Of a stretch of DNA of 64,000 bases, positions 22,750 to 35,500 are shown piece after piece (within the stretch, counting starts at the first letter, position 1; every line of letters begins with the position of its first letter). Where the stretch lies: the NCBI GenBank assembly GCA_023846275.1, contig JAIUJO010000299.1, forward strand, positions 391,001 to 455,000, given 5' to 3'. Both the position numbers and the translations under genes were made by a program. Below the pieces are notes generated by a model that saw nothing but the letters and a program-made list of their open reading frames with translations, had not been told where the DNA came from and searched no databases. Source of the stretch: Vanilla planifolia (taxonomy: Eukaryota; Streptophyta; Magnoliopsida; Asparagales; Orchidaceae).

Positions 22750-24312
22750 TGAATGAAATTTTGATTTATGAAATGTTATTTGGGACTCTATGAAACCTTA
22801 TTTGGAATTACTCAAAATTACCAAAATAAATAATAAGAGACAATAAAATTGCTTATTTTAATATATGGTAAAAACATATCAAAGCCAAAAAGTGATTAAT
22901 TGAGGTAATGTAATATATTAATAATATCATGATATTAATGTCACATAAGAAGAGAATTATTATTTGATTATGACTTTACCAAATTAGAGTGAAATATTTG
23001 AAGGAATGATTTAAATTGTACATGTAACTTGCTTTTCAAGATACTAAGAGGATTATTAAATCATCCTCGATCATCAAATTAAGCACAAGTCAACATATTT
23101 TGTAAAGTGTGTCAAAGCCCTAAAATATAAAATATTTTAAAATATAAAAAACTATTCTTTAATTCGATAGAGTTTGTTTAGATGACTCCAATGACATTTG
23201 TCTTCTAAGATTAGACATCATTAGGAATTACTAAAAATTAGTTATGTAAACAAACTTAAATAATAATAAATTATTATTTTAATTTTAACTAGATATATAC
23301 TAAAGCTAAACTAAGCTAAGTTAAATTACAATATAACCAAATCAAGATAATCTAAAGATCACATAAGAGAAGATTTAAAGCTATATAGTAATATAACTAA
23401 ATCAAATTCAAACATTCCAATTAAAGAGACAAATTATTTAGTATTGTTACAATCAAAGATATTAAAGGGAATGAGAATAAAATCCTTAATCATTGAATCA
23501 TTTATGTTTCAAAATTTTTCATATGTCATGGCAAAACATTACCAAAAGATATATTTTAAAAATATAATCAAAAATATTTGCTGAGATATAGCTAATAATA
23601 ATGTCTAAAGAAATTTTTTTATCTTTTGTTGAACATCAACTAAAAAAACTATGAAATTATAAATGAAATAACCATAAATAATCTCGAATAATTTTTTTAC
23701 AATTATGAAATTATATATTAAAACTAAAATGAGATAAATAATGCAATTAAATATAACCATATGAAAGTGTTGTTAGGGTCAAACAAAGGAGAATTAGGGT
23801 TTTGTTGTAATTTAGAGAAATGTAGGTGAAAAAATTTAAGAAATTAATAAAATTACATCAAAAAGTTGCATTGAAAGATACAAAGTAGATTGATTATAAC
23901 ATATTTAAAAAACATAAAAAGTAAATTTTTGCTAGATAGTGCTCTTCAAGTTTAATGAAAACTAATGTGAACTGCGAAAGTAAATAATCATAAAAATAAA
24001 TAAATTACTATTTTCATATTCAATGAATATATATATTAAAAGAAAAAATGTATATTAAGGAAATGTAATACAACGAAATTAGTATAATTTAAATATTGCA
24101 TGAAAGAAGATTTAGAGTTTCAAATTAACACAACCAAAATAAGAGGAAAGCACTTAATTTTAAAAGAAGTTGCCTTCTAGAATGTTGAGATCAAGTTTAA
24201 CGTCCTCGATCATCAAATAAGGAATGCAATATAATATCTAACAAAACAAGCATGAAATTTATAAAATAAAATTTATATGTTTGTACGTGTCTCTACATAT
24301 GTATATATATAA

Positions 24313-24335
24313 AGAGAGAGAGAGAAAGAGAGAGA
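24313..24335. repeat. (GA)n microsatellite
   Basis: An imperfect AG dinucleotide run, preceded by a short TA run, lies inside a left-arm satellite monomer. Confidence 0.9.
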
Positions 24336-26160
24336 ACTTGTTAAATTGAGTACAATGGCATTTATTTCATCTCAAATAAAGTTCTTTAGGAACTAAAAGA
24401 AATTCTAAGGTAAAAAAGGAAAAAAAACCTTAAATTATTTTTTAAATATTTTTAAATTATATACTAATATTGAATAAGACAAATTAAAATAATATAATAT
24501 ACCAAAGAGATCTAATATAACATTACAATCATCTAATAAAATCACAATGGCTTATAAAAAATGGCATAACCGAAGAAACTAAAATATTCAAAAATAAAAA
24601 AAGAATATCTAGATTAGATAGTACTCATTTAGACAAGTCATGTCATGTTTGTTTTAGGCCAATTAGACCTCATTAAGAATTACTTTAAATAATCAAAATT
24701 AATAAACATAATTAACTAATGAGTTACTTTTTTAATATTAAGTAAATATATAACAAATTTGAAATAAGATAAATTAAAGCAATGTTACATCACTAAGCAA
24801 TAATGATGTAAACTAAAGTTAAGAACTATATTTTAATTATAATATAATCAAATAAGTGGTATAAATTTGAAGAAATCCATAAATTGTAGGAGAAAATTGC
24901 ATTTTAATATATTAAGACAGTTGAGTGTAACTCCTTGTAAGTCAAATAAGATATAAATTGATATATATCTAATAAATAATTTTAAAATAATAGAAAATAA
25001 AATTTTAAAAATATAAAAATAAATATTTGTTTAAATAAATAGTGCAAGGCTAGTCCAATTAAAATTTTTTGTCTTGTTATGACATCATTTGTTATGAATT
25101 ACTAATATAAATAAAAAAATTGGAGAAATGAAATGGTTTTCTTGGACAATAGTTTATTGAAAAGTACTGAGAAGATGGAATGTAATAATGTTCATTGTCA
25201 AATAAGGTACAAATCAAAATTTTTTTAAAGCATGTCAAAAGCTTACAAAAATATTTAATTTGATATGGTCACTAAGATGATACTAGTAATGTTTTTTATG
25301 CATCCATCAAACCTCACTATTAAATTACTAAAACATAGAAATAAATAAACTAATGCTTTAATATTTAGTAAAATTATATTAAAGTAAAAATAATATGAAA
25401 TTAATCAATATAATATAACCAAATGAAAGCGATGCAAATGTCAGATGAGAGGAAAATTAGACTTTCATAGTAATATAATCAAATAAAACTAAAAAATATA
25501 ATAAAGTTAAACAAATTTTATAGGATTGTTTATTTCCAAGATACTAAAAAGGTTAAGTATAACATCCATGGCACTAAATTATGTAATAGTTGAAAGATAC
25601 AGTAAAGCAAGCCAAAATAATGAAACAATTATTTAAAAATATCAAAGTGTACATTTAATTATCTATTGCTCATATACATAAGTCAAATGAGTTTTGTTTC
25701 ATCTCAACTGGACCCGATTAAAATTACTACAAATTACCAAATAAATAAACATACATTGTGAAATAATATTATTTTAAAATAAAATAAAAATGTAATAAGT
25801 TTGTTGTAAAATAAATTGAAGAAATTTAACATACAAATTTCAAAGTGATGTAAAGAAATATAAGAGAAAAATTAAAATTTCATTATAAGATAACTAAATG
25901 GAAGAAAATTTTTTTATAAGTGATATAAATTATGCATGGAAGCTACATTGCATGATATTATTGGGATCAATTGGACATCCCCAATTATCAAATTAGGGAT
26001 GAATAGAAATATTCACAAAGCAAGTGAAACTAATAGAATACACAACTTTTAAAAATATGAAATTTAGTATTTAATGGTATAGAGCTTATCAAGGTGGTTT
26101 TATTGGATTTTTTTTCTTTTGATGAGATGTTTTTTAAATAATTATAATTTACAAAATTAC

Positions 26161-26187
<27 letters not shown>
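26161..26187. repeat. (AT)n microsatellite
   Basis: An uninterrupted AT dinucleotide run of 27 bases has expanded at the A+T-rich dyad region of a satellite monomer. It inflates a 109-codon open frame on the minus strand (26,359-26,030) that I do not support as a gene. Confidence 0.95.
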
Positions 26188-26192
<5 letters not shown>

Positions 26193-28588
26193 TAATAAAT
26201 TTTTATATTAATATTTGTCAAATATATGTAAAAGCTTAAAAAAATAAATTGATGAAATATAATATAACCGATCAAACTAATGTAAAAATTATCTGAGAGA
26301 AGTCTTAAAGCTAATATGTAATATAATATAACTAAGAAGATTGTATGTGTCATCCCCAATCATCAAATCATGCACAAATATAGAAGCCTCATAAAGCATG
26401 CTGGTTCCATTAAATTAAAATATTTAAAAAATTCAAAATTAATTTTTAAATAGATAAAGGTAGCAAAGTTGACTAAAGTGACATTTGTTTCAACTCCATC
26501 AATCCTCTTTTAGTTTTATTTTAAATTATAGGATTAAATAAACATAAATATTAATAAATCTTTTGTCATATTATGAAAGCATAGTTAAAAGTTAAAATAA
26601 GCAAAATGAAGCAATATAATGTTGCAAAAAAAATTTTAAAATTACATGATAAGAGAATTAGAGTATCACAGCAATATAATAAAATCAAAACAAAAATATT
26701 TTTTACGAAATATGACATATTGTATGAGAAAGTTCAATTATGTGATACTACGGAGATGCAAAGTAACTTCTTGAATAGTTTGATTAGGTATGAGTTAAAA
26801 TGACATAAAAAGAAGGTGAAAATCTTAAAAAATTAAAACATTTATAAATATAAAAGAGTAATTGATTAGATGGAGCACATCCAAATGAGTCAAATGAGAT
26901 TTATTTCACCTTGATTAGACCTATTTTAGCCCTACTATAAATTCAAAAATTAAATAAAATCACGATATAGTAAATTATTTTTTTAGTATAATTTTAAAAT
27001 ATAATAAAACTAAAATGAGACAAATTGTAGTAATTAAATTTGCCTAATTAAAAATGATGTGATGGCCATTTGAAAGAAGAAAGATTGTTTCAGAATAATA
27101 TAGCAAACTCAAAGAAAATAATTCGTAGAAATGAGATAAGCAACAATATAAATCTTTATTCCAATGTACTATAATGTTTGAGTGTAACATCTTCAATCAT
27201 CAAATTTTCTATGAATTGAACTAACTCCTAGATTATTTAAACTTCTATAAAAATATCATTTTTATAGTTTTAAAATGGAGTATTTAATTTAATAACAGTT
27301 TCTAAGATGAGGTCAACAACGTTTGTTTCATCTTGATCAGACCTTGCTTTGCATTACTATGAATTATGAAACTAAATAAGCATAAGTAATAACAAATTGT
27401 TGGAATAACATGAAATAAAACAATGTAACATAACCAAATCAAGCACATGTAAAGGTCACATGAGAGAGGAGTTAGCGTTATACAGTAATGCAACCAAATA
27501 AAAGAAAAAATATTGAACAAAAAAGATGAACTATAAAGGAAAACTATATTCCAAGAAACAAAGGAGATCTAGTATAACATCCTCGATCACCAAATCCAAG
27601 TAGAAAATAAAATGCCTTCTAAACCATGTAAAATCCATATTTGTCTCATCTCAATTAAAGGTTTTATTTAGTAAATGCAATTAACAACAAAAATAATAAA
27701 ATGCATTATCTTTTTATTATGAAAATATATATTAAAGTTGTAATGACATAGATTGAAGTAATATATTATCACTAATAAAAGTAGTTTAATGTTCACTTGA
27801 GAGGATATTTAGAACTAATAAGTAATGTAGCCAAAACAAAGCACAAACATTTCAGAATTGTCATAAATTACATTAGCAAGTTACATTCAGAGTTCTTTAA
27901 TAAGATTGTGTGCTATATTTTTTCCTATGAAATGTGGTGCAAGTAAAAATGTCATGTAAAGTATACTAATAGTTTAGAAAATAAAATAGTTAGTAATATA
28001 AAATTATATTTTTAAATTGATAGATTTAATCAACATGATTACATTGACATTTTTTCTCCATTAGACCACTTTTGAATTATTATGAATTATAAAATTTATT
28101 AAAAAAATAAATTTTTAATTTTTAATTGAAAATTGCGAAAATTAATATTAAAAATTAAGTTAAATTTAGATAATTTATTATAACAGAATCAAATCAATGT
28201 GAGTGTCATAATAAAAGAGAATTAGTGTTTCAAAATAATCATGACAACGAGGGCAACTTTTTTGATCATCAAATTAGGTAAAAATAAAAATAACTCATAA
28301 AGAGTATCAAAACTATAGATATTAAACTTTTTAAAATTAAAAAAAGTAATATGCATAATAAATTATTATTTAATATTAGTTATATATATAATAAGGCTAA
28401 AATAAGAAAAATTAAAGCAAATTAATATACACAAACAAAATGAATTAGCTATTAGGAAAATAAAAAATTATCTTTTCAATGTAATATAAACACATCAAAG
28501 CATAACTTTTGAAGAAATTAGACAAATCATGTGGTAAGGGCATAGTTCATTGTTAATGTTAATACAATGTAAATTTTGCATAGAAGGG

Positions 28589-29573
28589 TTCTATGATTCA
28601 AAAAGTGGCCAAGGCCTATAAAACACCCCCATTCTGGAGGTTTGAATACAAAATCAACCAATAAAAGCTTTTTCAAAGGCTCAGGTAGGGGCACGTCCCT
28701 TCCCATACAAAATCAGAAAAACAAACCATTTTGTCAATCCAGTTAGAGGGGCCATTACCTTCCTTAAGAACATTGGTCAGTTGAAAGGCCATCCTTCCCC
28801 TAACATAGTGAAGCACGCCGAAGTAAACACCTCCCTCCATAGGTTAGTTAAGCTGCTGCATCAACTCATAGATCGCCATAATGGAATCAGTTTAGACCTC
28901 AACAGCCCAGAAACTCCGAAGCTTGGTCATGGTCAAAACAAAAGCCTCCAAAATTGCCTAGAACTCCATACTTGTACATGATTGAGAAATAGAACGTTTT
29001 CCCATATCATAAATGGGTCTACCACAATGGTTCTGGGCAACCATTCCAATCCCAGCTGTCTCATCCTTAACTGCTGCATCTAAGTTAATCATTATCCATC
29101 CCGTTGGGGAGGGGAAGCAAATTAAAGCTTAAAGACCCCGTAGGGTAATGTAAATTCCCACCTGACGTGGATGAGTGCGAATTTTTGGCTATTGGTTGCG
29201 GCCACCTCTAATTTGATCTTCTGAAGGAGAATGCTATTACTATATGAGGGCTTATTGTGCTTCTTGTGATTTCTATTTGCCCATATGTGGTACATAGTAG
29301 TAGCGACCGACGCCTAATTGAACGCCAGACTCCCGCGCATTACATCCTGGTGTTCGACGCAGGCGAACAATCGCGCCAAAGCGCGGCACTCATCATCCAC
29401 GCTCGCCACACGACAATCCTAGTGCAATCGTGAAAACGCCCAGTGCAGGGTCCGCCTAAATGTGCTGCGCCACCCGGCACACCCATAGTGCCTGCGGAAG
29501 CGATTCCGCCGCGCTACAACCCCAAACGCATGAGCAACAGTCCCCCAAATGCCTTCTCATGCACCAAGCCGCA
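28589..29573 (-). pseudogene. LINE 3' fragment: zinc-finger RT tail and RNase H
   Basis: On the minus strand, 29,293-29,250 reads YHIWANRNHKKHNK, matching the 'v..iW..RN.r.F' motif after the zf-RVT region of plant LINEs. 29,109-29,072 reads GWIMINLDAAVKDETAGIG (RNase H: GW.KLN.DGA....AG.G; first catalytic Asp present). 28,990-28,900 reads AILEAFVLTM and then 'VETDSIMAI' with one stop (A.L.GL.LA ... VESDS..AV; Asp present). 28,767-28,734 reads VLKEGNGPSNWID (v.REGN..AD.LA). A few in-frame stops make it a pseudogene. Upstream of 29,330 is basic, Arg/Cys-rich zf-RVT-like sequence. It is distinctly GC-richer than everything around it and is cut off sharply at both ends. Confidence 0.85.
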
Positions 29574-32500
29574 AGGGGATACATTACATTAATTTTGTTT
29601 GGATATATTATATTAATTTTATTTTTCTTATTTTTGTTTTAATGTATCATTGCATAGCATCAATATGCCTAATTGTTTTGTTAATTGATAGTAATTTTGA
29701 AGAATGTTTGATAGAGATGAATCAAATGTCATTGCATTATACCCAAAAAGCTCTAATAAATTTAAATTTTAATTTATATATTTTATGTCTTTTGAGTGTT
29801 TGAACGTTTTGTAAGACATTTGACTTATACATGATTTGCTTAATCTTTTGAGTAACTTTGGACACAACTTTCTCATATAATTTTTCTCACTTCATTAAAA
29901 TTTATAGTTTAATTTTATTATATTACATTAAAAATTTAATTCTCCTTTAATGTAACATTAACATCGGTTTGTTTTTTTAATATTACATTACTTTTGTTTA
30001 TCTTACTCGAGATTTGTTGTATATTTACTTATAATTAATGCAATAAGTTATTGTTATTTGATTTATTTAATTTTGTAAAGAACTTTATCAAGTAAAATGT
30101 TCATTTCTAAAACTCTAAATTATTTTCCTAAGATTTTAGCATGCTTTAAGATAAATTTTGATTTTGATATGGTAATAATATTTTTAAAGTCTAATTATCC
30201 TCAAGTGGGACATTTATATTGCTTCAATTTAGCTAGTTTACATTGCTTCAAGTTTTCTCCTATTTACTTTCATATATATATATTTACTAAATATTTTAAA
30301 AATAATTTATTATTATTTAGGATTATTTATTCTAACTTTTTTTCGAATTCAAAATGAAGGTTTATAGAGGTAGAATAAATGTTGGTAGACTCATGTTCTT
30401 GAGCTATGTGAAATAAATGTAAATTCAATTTTTTTATTTCAAATATTTTATTCTATGATGTTTTGACATACCTTTTAAGACATTTTTGTTTGCACATGAT
30501 TATATGATCAACAATGTTATACTCATTCACTTGAATATCTTGGATTGCCATTTTTTGATATAATTTATCTCATTTTGTCAATTGATTTCCTTTGATTTGG
30601 TTATATTACCATGAAACTCTGATTCTTTTCTCATGTTACCTAATCTTGACTTGGACTTTTTAATAATAATTTTTTAACAATGACCTCATTGTAGTTTTAT
30701 TATATATTTACATACTATGGAAATAATAATTTGTTATTTGTTTTACTTATTGAAATCTTGTAATTCATGGTTATCTAAAACTCTACATCATTTAGAGAAA
30801 ACATACTTTTCCTCATCATCTCAAGCCCTATCAAATTAAACATTAATTTTAGTATTTTAAAATATATTTTTTCTTAAGATTTTTATATGGTTTAGAAGAT
30901 ATTTTTATTAGTACATCACTTGAAGACTAAAAACTTATACTCCATCTCCTTAACATCTTGGAATGCAACTTTTGTATACATTGTTTCCTATTTTTTTTTC
31001 AAATTTTTCTCTTTGATTTGGTTCTATTATATTCATTTAATTTATCTTATTTGATAAATAATATATATTTTCTTGATGTTAAAAAAACTATTTGTTATTA
31101 TTATTGATTATTTACCTTAGTAATTTCTAAAAAACTTCAAATCGGGTTTGTTGAAGATAAAAAAAATGCCAATAAACTAAACTTAATGAACTCTATCAAA
31201 TTAATGTTAGATTTTTATATTTTAAATATTTTATTTTATAGTGCTTTAATAAAATTGATGAAACATTTAAACTTGTACCTAATTTAATGATAAAAATATT
31301 ACACTTTATTTAGTTAGTATATTTGAATGCAAACTTGCTATGCAATTTATCTAATATCTTTTTATCTTTCCATTTAATTTTGTTACGTTAATATGTAACT
31401 ATAGATCTCATCAATTGTTAAATTTTCATTGACTATATCATGTTGTGTTACGTAGTTTCAACTTACATTGATTTTATTGACTCCTCTCTATGATCACTAT
31501 ATGCTTCAATTTTAACTTTTATATTTTCAAATTTTCATATTATTTTGGCTTTCTTTAAAAGTCATATTATTCAGAACTTATTTTATGCTCAAGTATGTTA
31601 CACTTGATCTCTTTTGTAACATGGAATGTAACTTTCTCAAAAAATTTGTATCATTTTCTCAAATTATTTTTCTTATTTATTTATATTACATTCTTTTAAT
31701 TTATCTTGGTTCAACTTAGATATATATTTACATAATTTTAAAGTAATAATCAGTTATTTTTTATTTTTATTTTCTTTTTTAATTAGCAATAATTTTTAAT
31801 GAGGTCTAATTAACATGTAGCAAACATCATTGGACTATGAACCTTGAATTCCTTTCTTGTGTAACCTTAATAATGAGATGCAAAAAATCTCATCAATCTC
31901 ATGTCAACAATCTTTATAAAATAAAAATATTCCTTTTTACTTATTTAAATATTTTAGTTCCTAATATTTTACTAAAATATTAATGAATTTATATTTCTCC
32001 CTAATTTGGAAATTCATGATATTATGTGCTTTCTTTTTATTGTAATGGAATGCAACAATTTCATACCATTTATCACATTTTTTCCAACATTTCACTTCGA
32101 TTTCATTTTGTTGCCATGAACTCGAAATCCCATCTCATGTGACCACTGCATCACATTGATTTCATTTTATTATTATGGATTAATATATCTTATTTAAACT
32201 AAAATAATTTTTCTTATTATTAAAAAAATAATTGTTTTAATATTTTGGATTATTTGAGTTTGTAATTCATTGTAATTTCAAATGGGGCTCCATAGAGACA
32301 ACTAAAGCATCATTAGACTCCTCTCTACAAACTCTATCAAAATAAGTTTTCATTTTTAATTTTATTTTTAATATTATTATTTAGGATATTATTATGCTTG
32401 CTGAGTCATATCCATTCATACCTCATTTGATAATAAAAGATATAACACTATCTTCTTAGTATCATGGTGTGCAACATTCTTATGTAATTATCTTTTTTTT

Positions 32501-35500
32501 TGAGTTGTTTTCTTCGATACGATTATATTAGTATGCAACTTTAATTCTCCACAAATGGGTTGATCATAGCAACGTTTCTTTGTGTTCTTATATTGACATA
32601 TTTGCATAATATTTAAGTAGTTATTTATTATTATTACCTTCATAGTTCACTATTATTCCAAACTATAATTGGATTCGTCCCAATAAGCTCCATCGAATTA
32701 AATATTTGCTTTTTTTATATTTTTTACTTTTTTTCATTTTTGCAAACTTTATAAGACATTTGATTGATAACTCATTTGAATTTTCTAACAAAATTTATGA
32801 CATTTCCTTAAAAGTTCTTATTTGATTTAGTTATATTGTGTTTCTTCAGTTTAACTCATTTTAGTCTTATTTTATACAAGCATAATATGAAAATATAAAT
32901 TTAGAAATATTTATTTATTTATTTATATAATTCATAGTACATGTAAATGAGGTCTAATCAAGATAAATCCAAGATTGTTAAACTTGTCTCAACGAGCTCT
33001 ATCCAATTTCTATTTATTTTTAGACTTGTAAATATTTTATTTTTTAAGATTTTGTCATAACATATGAGATTTTTCAATTTGTACAAATTCTAACAAACAA
33101 GACTACTAAACTCTATCTTCATTGCAACTTTTAATACAACCTTCCCCTTTAATTTATCTCTTGTCTGCTGACCTTTATAGTGGTTTATTTGTGAACACTA
33201 AATTGCTTCAATTTATATAATTTTATCTTTAATATATATTTAATCAATAATAAAAAAATATTTTCATATTATTTATGATTATTTATTTTGGAAATTGAAA
33301 GTAATTCAAAACAAGGTTTATTTGGGACATAATAAACATATTTTAACTCATCTCGATGAGCTCTATCCAACTAGGTATTTATTTTTTAAATTTTTTGAAA
33401 ATATTTTCTTCTCATATTTTTTGCATGTTTTAAAAGATATTTTGATTGATACATGCTTTAATATTTAAAAAATGATAAACTCAATCTCCCTACTTTCTTA
33501 GAAAGGAACTTTTCTACATAATTTATCTCATTTCTTCAATTTTTTTGATATGTTATCTTAATATGTAAGGCTAAATCTTAACCTATGTCACCATTAAATC
33601 TACTTATTTAGTTGCATTACATGATGAGCCAATACAACTATATATTTGCTTTATTTTTTAAATCATTCAACAAATTTTAAGAGACAATCAAGTCAGACCT
33701 GGTTATATGATCATGAATGTTACACTCGATTTGCATAGAACATTCAATGCATCTTTGTCATTAAATTTATAACATTTTTTAAAATTTTTTTATTAGATTT
33801 TTTATATTATAGGAAACTCTAGTTCTTTTATTATATGGCATTAACATTATTTAGATTTGTTTCTTAAAATTGCTTAACATTATTCGTTCTACATTTATTA
33901 CATTTTCAAACAATTTTTCTCTTTTTTTTGGCAAGTTTTATGGGTATTTTAATTCATATCCAATTTTATGATAAAAAGTGTTATATTCAATCACATTTAT
34001 ATCCTTGAATACAATTAACTTGTATAGTGAAAATTAGTTCTTGAATTGTTTTAGCTTTAATTTGTTTATAATGTTATAATGTTTTAATTTGTAAAATTTT
34101 AGCTTCGAATTTCTTACTTCAAATTAAAACAATAGTTTATTATTACAAGTTCTTTTTAACATTGTTAATTCGTAGTAATTCTTGACGATGTTTAACGGTG
34201 ACTAAAAAATGACATTAGATTCCTCTCAACCAGTCATAAAAAAGATATTATTTATTTATTTTTAAATAAATTAATTTTACTATTTTGTATTATTTTTCTA
34301 TTCTTCTCATTTCTTAAAATGTTTTCTTTCTTTTGGATATATGACTATGTTACTATAAATCTCTTATGATGTGACATTTGAATCACAGTATATTTGTTAT
34401 AGTTCATTGCTTCAATTTATCTTGTTCCAACATTAATATAATTTACTTAAGAATATAAAAAAAAATTTATTACCCTTTCATATTTTCTTGGTAATTTTAA
34501 ATAGTTATAAATGAGGGTTAATAAAGTTATGACAAACACTATCAGACTTGTCTAAACCAGCCATATCCAACCAAATGTTTATTTTTTAAAACTATTTTTC
34601 GTAATGTTTTCTCTTAATTTGTGTGTGATTTCAATTATAACAAAATTGTATTACTATAGCTATTACACTTGATCCGCTCAATATCCTAGGATAGAACTTT
34701 TCTAAATAATTTATCTCATTTTTTTTCAAACTTTAGCTTTTATTTAGTTATATTAAAATGAACACTAAATCTACTATCTTATTAAAACTACATCACTTTT
34801 ATTTGGTTGTATTATATTTTGAAACTTTATCTTATTTTTAGATTTAATATATATTAACATAATGTGAAATAAATATTTTCTATTATTTTTGCATATGTGT
34901 TTTGGTAATTAATGCTACTTCCGTATGAGGGTTTATCGAGACAAAATAAACATGTTTGGACTCTTTTTGATATGCCCTAATTAATTACATATATTTTTAA
35001 AAGTTTTAAATTTTTTAAGATTTGGCATGCTTTACAAGGCATTTGAATTGTGCAATATTTAGTGATCAAAGAGGATACATTAATTTCTTTAGTGTCATAA
35101 AAAGCAATTTTCTCGTAACGCTTAGGTCAACTTTTCAAAATTTTTACTTTTATTTGGTTGTATAATATTGTTTCAATTTCAACTTGATTATATATTTACT
35201 AAATATTAAAATAATAATTTATCATTATTTATTGTTGTTATTTTAACATGTCGTAGAAATTCTAAAAATGATCTGATCAAGACAAAAAAAGCACCATTGG
35301 AGTTTCCTAATCAAGAACAATATAGTAAAATGTTAAATTTAATATTTTAAAATATTATAGTTGCTAGAATTTCGTCACATTTTTTAAGAAATTAATAACA
35401 AATGAGGTTCTTTAATAAATATTTGCTAAATATTAAAATAAATGTTTTTATTATTTTTGATACTTTACTTTAGTAACTAACATTTACCCTTTGTGAGGTG

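Larger units (their letters stand above)
22750..28588 (-). repeat. Satellite-like tandem array, left arm (inverted orientation)
   Basis: About 14 monomers of roughly 400-415 bp run in the opposite orientation to the array at 29.6-53.7 kb. Landmarks are reverse complements of those in the right arm. 'catcctcgatcatcaaatta'-type cores appear near 23,063, 24,202, 27,574 and, more decayed, at each intervening period. 'gatagagttt/gatagtgctc/tatagagctt'-type cores appear near 23,167, 23,938, 24,623, 26,080, 26,870 and 28,020. Each monomer also carries an A+T dyad such as aataataaattattatt. Individual monomers are strongly diverged. No coding function is visible. The left border near 22.75 kb is approximate. 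Confidence 0.8.

Noticed and set aside
26030..26359. 109-codon minus-strand open frame, Ile/Tyr/Leu-rich
   Set aside because: It spans the AT microsatellite and a satellite monomer; the repetitive Tyr-Ile stretch comes from the AT run.
28781..28981. Plus-strand open frame of 66 codons (and others at 29,460-29,803)
   Set aside because: These are antisense shadows of the minus-strand LINE RNase H region, or straddle its junction with the satellite.
30097..30357. 86-codon plus-strand open frame, and similar 60-80 codon frames at 36.1, 38.5, 43.9, 45.6, 46.5 and 50.0 kb
   Set aside because: All lie within satellite monomers at different phases, and the frames are not shared between monomers. 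Neither codon use nor any domain supports coding.
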